Of a stretch of 10,000 bases of DNA, positions 1 through 8,438 are shown piece after piece. Source of the stretch: Cristatella mucedo. Lineage: Eukaryota > Bryozoa > Phylactolaemata > Cristatellidae. Positions within the stretch are counted from its first letter, which is position 1, and every line of letters begins with the position of its first letter. The DNA lies in contig WPIO01000027.1 of the NCBI GenBank assembly GCA_009760855.2, positions 1,105,001 to 1,115,000 of the forward strand. Reading direction: 5' to 3'. The notes below the pieces were generated by a model. The model did no database searches, was not told the origin of the DNA, and was given only the letters and a program-made list of their open reading frames with translations. The translations under genes were made by a program, and so were the position numbers.

Positions 1-1016
1 CCAAAAGACCATGAGTGACTTTATGTTAGCTTTAGCATGCTAGCCTAAGAACGATACTCGATACAGTGATATTGATATATGATACTATTTCCCAACACAT
101 GCTGTATGATTCGTATCATATAACAATTCGTATCATATATCAATCGGGAAATAAGATGCTTCCAAGGGCCAAAGTACACATCGCGATGGTTGTTGAACAA
201 ATTTTGAATTGTCACTTCAGCTTATGTCTATGCCACATTACGAACAGCCTTTCAGAAGCCTGCCATAATGGGGCAGCTGCCAAAGTAATAAACAAAAATT
301 AGGCCGGTCATGGTCGCTGAATTTCCCTATCAGCTGCCTGCCATTTACTACAACTTTGGCTCTTTTATAAGAGCACGAGTTAACAAAATCTCCTGTTTAC
401 TCGCAACAGCAGACCAAAACAAAAGCCTGAAAAACAATTTCAGGTACACAAAGTATGGCAAGCTTGCTGCACATTCCAAACTATGTTTTGGTCAGAAAAT
501 CAGCTGAGAGCTCATTTGCCTACATATCGGGAATACTATTGTCCTACTAGGAGCTGCTATCTAGTGGAGGGCAGGATGAGGCTGAAGAACAGTTGGTTAT
601 TCCTTGTTTGCTGTGTTAAAACATGCAAGAATCTCTGGTGCTAATATTAATACTAATGACAAGTCTTGTGAATTACACGCTGGGAGAACTTCAAGTTTTT
701 ATTCGGGAACTTTGCAAATCTAAGCACAAGAATCAATAACTAATAGTTGATGACAAGCAAGGTATCCAACTTGGGCAAGCATGCCAAAAGCACCAAGCTG
801 CCCAGTCAGACAAGCATACAACAAAGCACGAACGTAGCATGCTTAGGCAAGCAAGCGAAAGGAGGCAAGAGCATATTCGCGACCACTGGTCAGCAGGATC
901 CCCAGTTAGTAACACTAGTAATGCTAACCCTCAATCGTGCGGCCATAGCAATCCGGGACAGTGATAAGCATGCACTGCTCCTCGAGGCACAGCTTCGCAC
1001 CTTTAACAGCTCTCAC
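1..1016. other. Presumed intron 5 of the RRM gene, no exon recognised
   Basis: I looked on the minus strand for an RNP1-bearing exon (RGFGF or a variant) with a 3' splice site and found none. The short open frames on both strands show no family resemblance. Apart from an inverted and tandem repeat at 71-144, the stretch holds nothing I can name. Confidence 0.5.
71..144. repeat. 15-bp inverted repeat with adjoining 17-bp tandem pair
   Basis: ATTGATATATGATAC at 71-85 is the exact reverse complement of 130-144. Within the same stretch, two 17-bp units (109-125 and 126-142) beginning ATTCGTATCATATA follow each other directly and differ at one base. The arms enclose a 44-base loop. Confidence 0.75.
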
Positions 1017-1130
1017 CTTCATGTTTTGACTGGTGAAAATCTCTCGCAAATTCTCCTCAGTGGCCAACTGCGGCAGACCGCCGACGAACACTTTCCTCTT
1101 GTTCTTGACCTCCAGCTGCTGCTTGAGAAG
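1017..1130 (-). CDS. Exon 5 (114 bp): linker and start of RRM2
   Basis: The 3' splice site is a C-rich tract ending CGCACAG (at 1131) and the 5' splice site is GTGAGA after 1017. It encodes a basic linker (LLKQQLEVKNKRK), RNP2 of RRM2 (VFVGGL) and helix 1 (EENLREIF), ending TSQNMK in phase 0. Most relatives have an aromatic residue and Gly a few residues after LREIF; here they are replaced by Ser-Gln-Asn, so RRM2 is divergent or the next exon compensates. Reading past the donor gives about 30 more codons before a TAG at 924-926. Confidence 0.85.
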
Positions 1131-4100
1131 CTGTGCGGAGGGAGGCAAGCGATGACAGCCGTCTGCTCCTGGCTCTCAAACTGGTTGCTGCTTTTCTCAA
1201 GGTGCCGCCTCGAGCTGCCGATTATAGAGCAAGCTGCACTACCAAGCAAAGAAGCCCGCGATTACCTGGCTCTGCCTTTTGGGCGTGCATATCTTTGGAT
1301 CAATCTAAAAATATAACAAGGTCGCCGTGCTCGGACTGCTGCACACACTGGCACTGCTGAGCAGTGACTGCTGACGCAGCTGACCGATGCCGAGAGCTAG
1401 AGATCGAGCGGAGATGCCAGCGAGCCAGTACTTCATGGCAACAATATTTAAATGTAATGTATCTCCGTCTCTTACTCCACAGACGAAGCCACCACAAAGA
1501 CGAAGCGGATGCTACGCAGGCCGGTTTTCCTGTACGGCACTCAGAGTCTAAGGCGTGGGCGTGGAGCTAATAGAGAGAGAGAGAGAGAGAAAAGGCAGAG
1601 GAGAGTTGGTCGGAGAAATGCCTCACCTTTTTCCCATCGAGAATGTGATCCTTGATGGCAAAAACACGCTCAGCATCGGACGGTACGGTATACCTTACGA
1701 AGCCAAATCCTCTCGATCGACTGGTCACTGGATTTTTCATTATTACGCAGTCATTCAATCTGCCAAATTTGCTAAAATATTCTCTCAGGGTTCCTGTAAA
1801 GAGAACGAAGTGCGGATATAGCATTTCAACACAAAGTCAATTAATAGACCTCTTACTTCAGAGCATCAGTAGGGAAACAGTACGGTGAGGTGAGCTTAAT
1901 CTCACCGTAAGCTCACCCACTGTCCACTACTCAGTTCAGACATTTCCAAATGCATTGATTAGCCTAACAAATTTTCATCCCAATTCCGAAGATAGACGCA
2001 GGTCGAAGGCAAAACAGTTAAAGCAAGTGAGAAAATGACACAGACAGCCAGTGACGAAATTGGAATTCAAGTCAGCAACAAAGAAGTTTGTGATATACTA
2101 AGAGAAAATGCGATCTCTGAAAACCCGTGACATAGCAATGAAATATCCACACATTTAAGCCCGACCAACAAGAAGTGCATTTTTTAATATAAATCTCTCT
2201 TAAACTTACGATCATCTTGTTGTGACAGGATTTGTAAAATTCTCTCCAAATTTTTCGGCTGCCCTCTTTCTCTTATTTTTTAAAATAGAAATAATTTGAC
2301 ATGGCTTGGTTAAACGTTTAGCCAAGACGTTTTTCCAGTCTAAATAAAAAGTTCTGCTAGTTCTGAATTTAAGGGTATACTTCATCTCTATTTTGCAATG
2401 AACCGTTTAGCTCTTTAGACATAGCAAGTACGAAACACCTCAATCGTGCCAAATTTAATTTCAAACCAACAGCTTAGCACGACATTGTGCACAGCACTGC
2501 CCAAAAGAAATAACGAAAGGCAGATAAGACACGTAAGTCGATACAGCTGAATGACCAAGACATGCACGGGACGTGCATGCCCTCTTTGTAGGGCAAACAC
2601 ACAGCAAAGACCGAGGGCAAAAAATACAGCATCGATGTGGTAGGAAACACTGCACGGTAAAATCGAGTCACGCCGAGCTCTAATATATTGAGATCAAACC
2701 CACTACCGACCGGTCAAACGGAGAGAAAAAGAGTGCGAGTGAAAGGAAGTGTTTGATGCGTGAGCTAACTGCTACATTTCTCTACCGAAAATCTCAGCAC
2801 CGCGGCGAAAGTTCACTTGCCGCTTTATGCTTCGGATCAACTCGGGCGACTTGCATGCAGCATCGTAGAGCACAGTGCAGCAGCAAAGTCCAGCTGCTGG
2901 AGATGGCCAAGCTTCCAGCAGCCTTCGAGCGAACGATCGCTATCACAGCTGGCAAAACCAGACGACCGGCTACTCTAGGGGGCATGGACACATGTGGGTG
3001 CACGGACTTTCAGCCTATCGGACGGCGTTCGAAGCAGTCGACTTGGTTCCAGAGTCAGCAGTCAAACGAAGCACAGCGGCCGTTGCGAGCCCTGCCTCTT
3101 TCCCCTACACGGCACGGGTTGCACGAACCACGAGTAGCAAGTTGACTTTCACAGCGTCGTCCAGCCGTGGAGAGGAGGTTTGGAATTGTAGGAGCGAGAC
3201 TCGAGCTGGGGTGCCGCGCCGTGCAGCGAAGGAAGCTGCAGCCAAAGCTTTTTGGAGGCCTGCAAGATGCTTTATTATGCACTGGGCCGTAAGACACTCT
3301 CATTGTCAATTTGACCTCACCCAAGTGTGTGCAGCAAGCGCCGACTCTTTGGGCAACAACTGGTGTGATAATCTTTTAATTATACTTCCGAAATGTTGCC
3401 CGTGACAAACAGTGCACAGCTGTGCCGGCACTAGGTGACTTATGCTAGGTGGCAGTGCACCCAGGGTGGAGGTAGCAGCTGAGCTTGGCACTACTGTGGG
3501 GTTCGGCCGCAATAGGAGACCACATTGCACGACCGATAGTTAACTAACACGTTCACTTGCGGTGGAACTGAATGCAAGACCTAACTACTTGACTTTATTT
3601 TCTAAAGCGACCTCTTTATTTTCCAAAGAAGCTTCTCGTTAGACGACCATATCAGCTCCACAGTCAAATCTGCCTATTTTCTTCTTCATAACATTGCTAA
3701 AATTTGGGCTTGTTTAGATAAGGATACCACGTCCAAGTTGGTCCATGCATTCGTGACATCCCGTCTCGACTTCTGCAACTCACTGCTTACTGGCCTACCG
3801 GCATGTGCGATCAGGCGATTGCAGCTGGTGCGCAACTCTGCAGCTAGGCTTGTCTGTCGTGAGCGCAGCAGTTGCCACGTTACACCACTTACGTTACTTC
3901 TCGCCGACCTGCACTGGCTACCAGTCAAGCAACGAATTGACTTCAAGGTTTTGTCGCTCACTTTTAGGTCACTTCATTCTTTGGCTCCAGCCTATCTCTC
4001 AGATCTACTCCCCCATCAGGTCAAGCATCGTACTACCTGCTTTTCGGAATCCAACAGTCTACAAATACCTCTTACAAACCTCAAATCCTTTGGGGACCGT

Positions 4101-5774
4101 GCATTTAGTTCGTATGCACCCAAAGCCTGGAACTTCCTCCCGACTTAATCAGAACATCCCCTGACCTGACCACATTTAAAAAGAACTTAAAGACACGCCT
4201 ATTTAGGACAGCATTTAGTCGGTGCCTGTGATTCGTGCTTCATGTGCTTATGCGTGCTGACACTGTGCATGCTGTCACTAACCACATTTGCATGCTGACT
4301 CTGTGCATGTCACCCCTAACCATGTTATTCATTTTGTTTGTTTATCAAGCATGATATTACTCACCATTCAATTGCATTTCCCTTTGCAGCAAATGTAAAG
4401 CGCCTAGAGAGAGATTGAGTTATCTGAGGGCGCTTTATCAAGAGCATTATTATTTTTTTTAGTACTATTATATAGAAATACCAGCAGCAAGCAAATGGAC
4501 ATGTACAGCATTTACGAATCACGTGAGCACAGCTTACTCAAAACGCAGCATAAAATCAATGTCACTTGGCAGCTACGGTCAGTAGCTGCCTGCTGCCATG
4601 CATGCCAGGCTGCAGGTCCTCCTGGTCGAATGAATCGGAGGGCACGACGATACAGGCCGGCCGGTGTCATAGCTGCCCCATATACCGGCAAATACCGCCC
4701 ATTACCGGCACAGTGAGAAAGAGAGGTGACAAATGCGAGATATGAAGGATGGAAAATCTACCACTTAAAACAAACCTCGTCCAAAATAAAACCTTAATTA
4801 AAAGGCGAGTGGACCGATTGCCCCTCTGAAATGGCCCTCTGGCTGAAATTATCCACCGAGTGCCTTCAAGAGCCGACAGCCAGCCGCTGCCGCCGTCTTC
4901 AAATTTCTGTGACCGACGCTTACACGATAGAAACAGGGAGGAGCAGTTGGAAGCGAAGAACGAAGAGCGCCCTTGCAGGCGCTCTTCCTCTTCAGCCATC
5001 TCGCTTACCGAAGGAGCGAGAGCGAAAGGCGGCCGTCCGGCGCTGCCGCCGAATCGGCGGCTCTGACTGCCCGTCCAATGACCGGTGCGGGCAGCGAACT
5101 CACCTTGGTTTGTCTTCCACGACAGACCGCCTATGAACAGCTTCCTAAAAAAAAGAATGTACATTGCAACCGGCACAAAGCGGCAGAAAACCACACCGCT
5201 GACGAAACAAAGCCGGGCACGGCCCGCCGACGGCCGATAAACTGGAAGCGAGGACCGGCACACGAGCTGCTGTGAGTCAACCGTCGAGGCGGCGGACCGC
5301 CAAATCTCACTCGGACGCTGAACTAGATCGTAGGCGAGCGTTGCAGCCAGCCCCGCCAACAGCGGGCTCAAGCAAGGCTCGAGCCAGAGACCCGTACCTT
5401 GCGAGGCCCCCCCCCCGCCCGCCTCACCGTCGTCGGCGGCGCCGAGGCTGTAGTGGGCCCCTCCCGAAAAAAAACGAGGAGCACTTCACTTCTCGGCGTG
5501 CGGCAAGTTCGTTACAAGGCTCATTTTTAATGCGACCGAAACACCCGACGGGTGCGAATTCCGGTCGCTCCAACTGCTCCGGGCGAAGCAGACGGAACTC
5601 GGGGATCGTCGTCACCGGCGCCTTCGCGTCATTGTCCGTCTGCGTGCGGCGGGCGAGTAAACCTTTCGGACGGCAGATACGCAGGCAGTTGAGCGTGTGC
5701 AGCGTCTTCGTGAGTGTCTAACCTTACCCAACTTCGTCGTCATACTGCGATTCGCTCGACTCGCTGTCCGACAT
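1017..5774 (-). CDS. Tandem-RRM RNA-binding protein, DAZAP1/Hrb27C/Musashi type (five exons, 3' end outside window)
   Basis: Spliced coding segments are 5774-5728, 5144-5104, 1793-1627, 1304-1266 and 1130-1017. All introns are GT-AG and every join is in phase, giving 136 residues without a stop. Residues 1-15 are acidic and Ser-rich. RRM1 spans about 17-90, with RNP2 LFIGGL at 18-23 and RNP1 RGFGFVRY at 57-64. Residues 86-93 (IDPKICTP) match the RRM1-RRM2 linker typical of DAZAP1 and Hrb27C. RRM2 starts with RNP2 VFVGGL at 112-117 and is cut off after helix 1. Proteins of this family bind single-stranded RNA and act in splicing, mRNA export, localisation or translation. That role is inferred from family membership. 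I could not find the RRM2 RNP1 exon in 1-1016, so the gene should continue leftwards. Musashi or another hnRNP A/B relative is the main alternative name. Confidence 0.9.
1266..1304 (-). CDS. Exon 4 (39 bp micro-exon): RRM1 last strand and linker
   Basis: The 3' splice site TTATATTTTTAG (ending at 1305) is followed by 39 bases encoding IDPKICTPKRQSQ, then the 5' splice site GTAATC. It is phase 0 at both ends, between two phase-0 neighbours. The IDPK.CTP string corresponds to IDPKPCTP of DAZAP1 and IDPKPCNP of Drosophila Hrb27C. That match lets so short an exon be recognised and separates this family from hnRNP A (VEPKRA). Skipping it would keep the reading frame but remove RRM1's last beta strand. 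Confidence 0.88.
1572..1590. repeat. (AG)n microsatellite
   Basis: Nineteen bases of perfect AG dinucleotide repeat in intron 3. On the gene's strand this is a CT tract followed by TATTAG, which resembles a strong 3' splice site. Confidence 0.9.
1627..1793 (-). CDS. Exon 3 (167 bp): body of RRM1 with RNP1
   Basis: The 3' splice site reads TTCTCTTTACAG (ending at 1794) and the 5' splice site is GTGAGG at 1626-1621. The exon encodes the rest of helix 1 (TLREYFSKFG), beta strand 2 (DCVIMKN), RNP1 (SRGFGFVRY), helix 2 and the DHILDGKK turn. It leaves in phase 0. The aromatic positions of RNP1 that contact RNA (two Phe in RGFGF) are intact, so RRM1 should be able to bind RNA. Confidence 0.95.
1794..3605. 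other. Left part of intron 2, no gene recognised
   Basis: AT-rich to about 2700, then mixed composition. The longest plus-strand open frames (2753-3145 and 2875-3405) begin at TTG and GTG rather than ATG and resemble no family I know. A short perfect hairpin, CATGCACG-gga-CGTGCATG, lies at 2561-2579. I see no further retroelement domain until about 3606. Confidence 0.5.
1881..1917 (-). repeat. Two overlapping, mutually exclusive hairpins in intron 2
   Basis: TACGGTGAG at 1881-1889 pairs with CTCACCGTA at 1901-1909 (9 bp). GGTGAGCTTA at 1889-1898 pairs with TAAGCTCACC at 1908-1917 (10 bp). The loop of each contains an arm of the other, so only one can form at a time. In the transcript they would lie about 90-125 nt upstream of the 3' splice site of exon 3. 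Confidence 0.7.
3606..4231 (+). pseudogene. LINE ORF2 C-terminal fragment with one frameshift
   Basis: One open frame runs from 3606 to a TAA at 4146-4148. It starts SDLFIFQRSFSLDDHISS and continues through VHAFVTSRLDFCNSLL to YAPKAWNFLP. The expected continuation, LIRTSPDLTTFKKNLKTRLF, is read one base earlier (from 4145) and ends at TGA 4229-4231. A single indel near 4140 therefore separates two otherwise good coding parts. This region lies downstream of the reverse transcriptase catalytic core, which is missing. The largely intact frame suggests a fairly young copy compared with the R2-like element to the right. Confidence 0.85.
4255..4328 (+). repeat. Imperfect 38-bp tandem pair in the LINE 3' UTR
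   Basis: TGCTGACACTGTGCATG at 4255 is repeated as TGCTGACTCTGTGCATG at 4293. Both are followed by a related TCAC..CTAACCA stretch. The second copy lacks two bases (CTG-TCAC against -TCAC). Confidence 0.65.
4397..4436 (+). other. Terminal hairpin of the LINE 3' end
   Basis: AAAGCGCC at 4397-4404 pairs perfectly with GGCGCTTT at 4429-4436, leaving a 24-base loop, just before the ATT-rich tail. In this kind of LINE the 3'-end RNA hairpin is thought to be what the element's reverse transcriptase recognises. That role is knowledge of the family, not shown here. Confidence 0.7.
4461..5103. other. Right part of intron 2, no gene recognised
   Basis: The stretch between the LINE tail and exon 2 turns from AT-rich to GC-rich at about 4830. 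It contains a short run of related TACCGGC/TACCGCC words at about 4682-4709 and a TTAATTAA palindrome near 4795. A long minus-strand open frame (4667-5371) passes through it only because it overlaps exon 2; outside 5104-5144 it is intron sequence. Confidence 0.5.
5104..5144 (-). CDS. Exon 2 (41 bp micro-exon): RRM1 RNP2 strand
   Basis: The 3' splice site is a run of eight T followed by AG (5146-5145). The 5' splice site is GTGAGT directly after 5104. The exon encodes KLFIGGLSWKTNQ, which contains RNP2 and the start of helix 1 of RRM1. It enters in phase 2 and leaves in phase 1 (one G, completed by GA of exon 3). From memory, DAZAP1-type genes have introns at the same two places, before KLF and after TTQ. 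Confidence 0.92.
5728..5774 (-). CDS. Exon 1 coding part: start codon and acidic N-terminus
   Basis: The ATG lies at 5774-5772 with A at -3 (GGAAAATGT). It opens MSDSESSESQYDDEV plus the first two bases (GG) of a Gly codon. The 5' splice site GTAAGG follows at 5727-5722. The exon is 47 coding bases and ends in phase 2. Exon 2 begins with the single G needed to complete GGG, giving Gly-Lys-Leu-Phe, the usual entry to RRM1 in this family. The phase match and the GKLF junction are the reasons for choosing this start. It is too short to find by ORF length. Confidence 0.85.
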
Positions 5775-5871
5775 TTTCCGGCGTCCGAGTGCAAGGAAGG
5801 TACACACGGGAAGACGCGGGTCTCTGCCGCTAGGAGCCGTTCCGCACGGGGGCGACCCAACGGGCTGATGT

Positions 5872-5879
5872 GATTGGCT
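5872..5879 (-). promoter_or_regulatory. CCAAT box upstream of the RRM gene
   Basis: The minus strand reads AGCCAATC here, a good NF-Y-type CCAAT box, about 100 bases upstream of the ATG at 5774. It lies in the GC-rich block without an obvious TATA box, which fits a housekeeping-style promoter. The start of transcription itself cannot be placed from sequence. Confidence 0.45.
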
Positions 5880-6416
5880 AGCTGTAGACTTCGGGTTATA
5901 GCGTTACGTCCTGTAGGCGCCGGTGATTGAGCCGTGCCGTCCGTCTCGTAGCTCTGAGGTTAGCCCGGGCGGCCGCGCCCGGTGACCATGTCGTTTCGCG
6001 CGAATTCTTTGCCCAGCAGCCATGAGCGAGATTCGGCCTGCGACCGTGCGCCATCGTGGTCGCGAGTTGGCTCGTCTTCCGAGCCCAGAGGCTTTTCGGC
6101 GCCGGCCCCTCCCCGAATCGTTTCGGCTGCATTGGCGCGAACCACCCCCCCCCACCCACCACTCGGCTGGCGGGTCAGAGGCGGTTGGGTACGGACGGGG
6201 CTCGGGCCGGGCCGCTACGCGCTGTTGTCGACGGGCGGCTTGCAAGCGCCTCGGCCGCGAAATGCGGGCCCGGTTGCTAGCCCGCGCCGATCTGCTAGTG
6301 GGCCGGTATGTCATCTCAATGGAGGAGCATGCATCTTAGCGTGGAAACCTGGGCCGTGCACGGCGGCCTTCGATCGGTGGGCTGCGTCAGCGTGCTGGCG
6401 CACATTGGACGGTTTG

Positions 6417-6500
6417 CCTGCTAGTGCCTGACCTCCAGTAGGGGCCTGCAAGTGCCTGACCTCCAGTAGGGGCCTGCAAGTGCCTGACCTCCAGTAGGGG
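6417..6500. repeat. Three tandem copies of a 28-bp unit
   Basis: Copies at 6417-6444, 6445-6472 and 6473-6500, each reading CCTGC(T/A)AGTGCCTGACC and so on to GTAGGGG. They differ only at one base in the first copy. The unit is not a multiple of three, so this is not a peptide repeat. It lies at the right edge of the GC-rich block. The near identity of the copies points to recent expansion. Confidence 0.95.
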
Positions 6501-6705
6501 CGGTAACCGGGTATTGTCTCGAAGAGTGGGGTGGCTGTGCAGACGTTTGCCGACGTCCGCCAGAAGGCTGCGCAACGATGAAAAGGATTGACCTTAGACT
6601 GTGACGCTCAGCAAGCCTCTTAAGAGGAGTTAAAAATGAATAACCACTCTAGCGACTCAAAAAATCATGCGTCTTCAAAAGCGGCAACCCTCTGTGGTAA
6701 CATAT
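6501..6705. other. Flank left of the R2-like element
   Basis: No gene recognised. It contains a perfect 12-bp palindrome, CCTCTTAAGAGG, at 6616-6627. This should be the pre-insertion DNA if the element boundary at 6720 is right. Confidence 0.4.
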
Positions 6706-6719
6706 ATTGCACCTCCCTG
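6706..6719 (+). repeat. Left copy of putative target-site duplication
   Basis: ATTGCACCTCCCTG, identical to 9882-9895. The two copies bracket the R2-like element, and the right copy directly follows its TAAA-type tail. Confidence 0.65.
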
Positions 6720-7523
6720 TGTAAGGTCGAAGTTGCCCATCCCACAATAACAGGCTTCTAAGCACCATCTACAGAAAATGTAGTTACTCTGGTCCAAAGA
6801 CAAAATCTAGGTTCACCTCCTGCTGCAGACCAACTGTAATAATCTTAGTGAGAAGCGCTGTGCAGTGTCATCAGCCACTGCAGACAGATGCTGCAGTCGA
6901 CAATTGCCCCTCACAACCCGGATCGGTGTTAACTAATCGGGCCTCTTCCGGCCACGGCTCGAAGCATCCTTCAGCGGGCCCTTCATACAAGCTTGCTGAC
7001 TGCCCTGCACTCAATCCCGCTTGGTCATTGAGAACGGTACGGAAGCGGTAGTCGTCGACGGGACAGCGCGATTTGCCAGAAGCGCCGAATCTCTGGTGGC
7101 GGCTGTCCGAAACAAAGGGAACGACGCCAACGTAACCTTCTGACCACTTCTGCCCCCCCCCGGTCTCCAGAGATCCTCATAGTGAGCGAAATCGGTAAGT
7201 GGTCGCCAAATATTGAAGTCTGCCCGGCGGACCTGAACGTCCGGCAGGCTTTCGAAGTGTGTGCAGTGCCGAGCTGGCGGCATCTCCGTAAGCAATCGCC
7301 GACTCGACGCCGTTCGGTCCATGTTCCTATGCCGGGAGTCTGGGGGTACCCGGCGACGATGGCCGGAGAGAGGACCACATGCGAATTTACAGAGAATGTA
7401 GAAAGCTCTACACAACACCTCGATCCGGTCGAAAACACCGACCTCGGTCCGGCCTGTCGTTTCGAGCCCCTAGTCTTCGATGCACGCCTTCGCTTTGGCG
7501 ACGTACCTGGCTCTCGCTGAACG

Positions 7524-8438
7524 TTGGCCCGACCTTCCGTCTCCACAAACGTTGACACCTGCTTCCCGGAAAACTTCAGGCCGATGGCCTTGCTGCCAAG
7601 AATGCTGCATAAGCCGCTTTCTGATGCCCTGCCCAGGTCGAGGCTGGTTGGCTGCTATCAGGCATGTGGCCAGCTCTCCGCTTCCTACAGAAAGGCTTCT
7701 TGCCCTGGCAGAGATGGCTGCCTCGAGTAGCGATTCCTTGCGTAGGCAGCTGTCATTACAGCGAGAAACAACCAATCGCTGTTTCCGGCTATTCTTAATC
7801 GCGAGAATGCGTTTGGCAACATCGCACACGCGTGTCTCTCTCACTGGCACCGACAGGGTCATCGAGGATGTCTTCTAATTTTATTGAAAGGCCGTAGATT
7901 GACTCGATTTGAAGCTTCAATTCCGAGACCAAACCTAGCGCCCTTCCCATCTTCAGCTCAATTCAGGCCGGGCGATCCACTGCCGCCCATGCTCTTTGAT
8001 GTGGCGATGGAACCCATCACCATCATTCGATCGGTCCTAGCCCAAAATGCCTCTGCCTTCCAGATAGGCGCCTCGCGCCTCGTGGTCTGGGAGCTGGCGG
8101 ACTATCTGGTCTAGACATCGCCGACCGACTTCGGCAGCTCGGCTCAGTGGCAGAAGAGGCGGCTTCTATCATCGGCCTCGATCACTTCCGTCCTGAGAAG
8201 TGCAGTTCGGTGGGCCACTTCGGCCAGCGCCGAGGGTCGACTCCCTACCTCTTCGCGGCAGACGGCGATTCGGTGATCTATCAGGGCGCACCGATGGAGT
8301 CTTGGCAATCCCGGGGCCGGTATTGAAAAGGCTTGCCAATCCCTTACGAAGGACATCATCACTGTGTATGCCCCGTCCCTCGAACCCTGGCAGAAGCTGG
8401 ATGTCCAGCGGACGTTCCTTCTGTCCAGGCTGGACTAG
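7524..8438 (+). pseudogene. R2-like reverse transcriptase remnant
   Basis: Blocks in order: ENFRPMALLP (frame of 7524), QKGFLPW (7688-7708), NAFGNIAHACL (about 7806-7838; motif A region), FRPGDPLPPMLFDVAMEP (about 7965-8018, the GDPLSP block), ELADYLV (8091-8111, motif C), SVAEEAASIIGLDHF with PEKCSS (from 8147), and PWQKLDVQRTFLLSRLD (8385-8435, thumb). The frame shifts several times. The motif A position that normally holds catalytic Asp reads Asn (LNRENAFG), and the second Asp of the ADD motif is Tyr. The enzyme would be inactive even without the frameshifts. Confidence 0.82.

Larger units (their letters stand above)
3606..4460 (+). mobile_element. L2/CR1-like LINE, 3' end, inserted antisense in intron 2
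   Basis: A 5'-truncated or decayed non-LTR retrotransposon. It keeps the C-terminal part of ORF2, a 3' UTR of about 220 bases, a terminal hairpin and an ATT-rich tail ending in a T run. The conserved C-terminal block seen in L2/CR1/Rex-type LINEs (VTSRLDFCNSLL, LHWLPVKQRIDFK, APAYLSDLL, GDRAFSSYAPKAWN) is easy to read. The tail with GTAAAGCGCC and GGGCGCTTTAT is also typical of these elements. It lies opposite to the host gene's direction, the orientation usually tolerated in introns. The left boundary is only where recognisable protein begins, just after an in-frame TAA at 3603-3605. Confidence 0.88.
4830..6400. other. GC- and CpG-rich block covering the 5' end of the RRM gene
   Basis: This stretch is clearly richer in G+C and in CG dinucleotides than the flanking AT-richer DNA. 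It includes runs of C at about 5407 and 6147. It contains exons 1 and 2, intron 1 (5145-5727) and the presumed promoter, as in a CpG island. The right part (5775-6400) has no recognisable gene. Overlapping open frames on both strands here are expected from high GC. One plus-strand ATG at 5988 with A at -3 opens about 148 codons without similarity to any family I know. Confidence 0.55.

Noticed and set aside
241-300. A possible further exon of the RRM gene after TTACTTTGGCAG on the minus strand
   Set aside because: The sequence after this splice-like site does not encode RNP1 or any RRM-like segment.
733-1316. A 189-codon plus-strand open frame
   Set aside because: It begins at TTG and overlaps exons 4 and 5 in antisense, which explains the lack of stops in part of it; no similarity to any family.
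2753-3405. Plus-strand open frames of 130 and 176 codons in intron 2
   Set aside because: They start at TTG and GTG, overlap each other in different frames, resemble no family I know, and lie antisense inside an intron.
4667-5371. A 234-codon minus-strand open frame containing FRKLFIGGLSWKTNQGE
   Set aside because: Only the 41 bases at 5104-5144 are coding. The frame crosses a clear 3' splice site (eight T then AG) and a GTGAGT donor, and the rest has no RRM similarity.
5904-6431. Overlapping open frames on both strands, including a plus-strand ATG at 5988 with a fair start context that could suggest a divergent gene
   Set aside because: High GC removes stop codons in all frames, the products are Arg/Pro/Ala-rich and unlike known proteins, and no supporting splice or domain signal was found.
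6630-6640. AGGAGTTAAAAATG, which looks like a bacterial ribosome binding site and start
   Set aside because: The window is eukaryotic and the frame closes after a few dozen codons with no recognisable product.
7011-7862. Minus-strand open frames of 130-177 codons
   Set aside because: They lie opposite the reverse transcriptase remnant, whose motifs are in the plus-strand frames; the minus frames show no motif.
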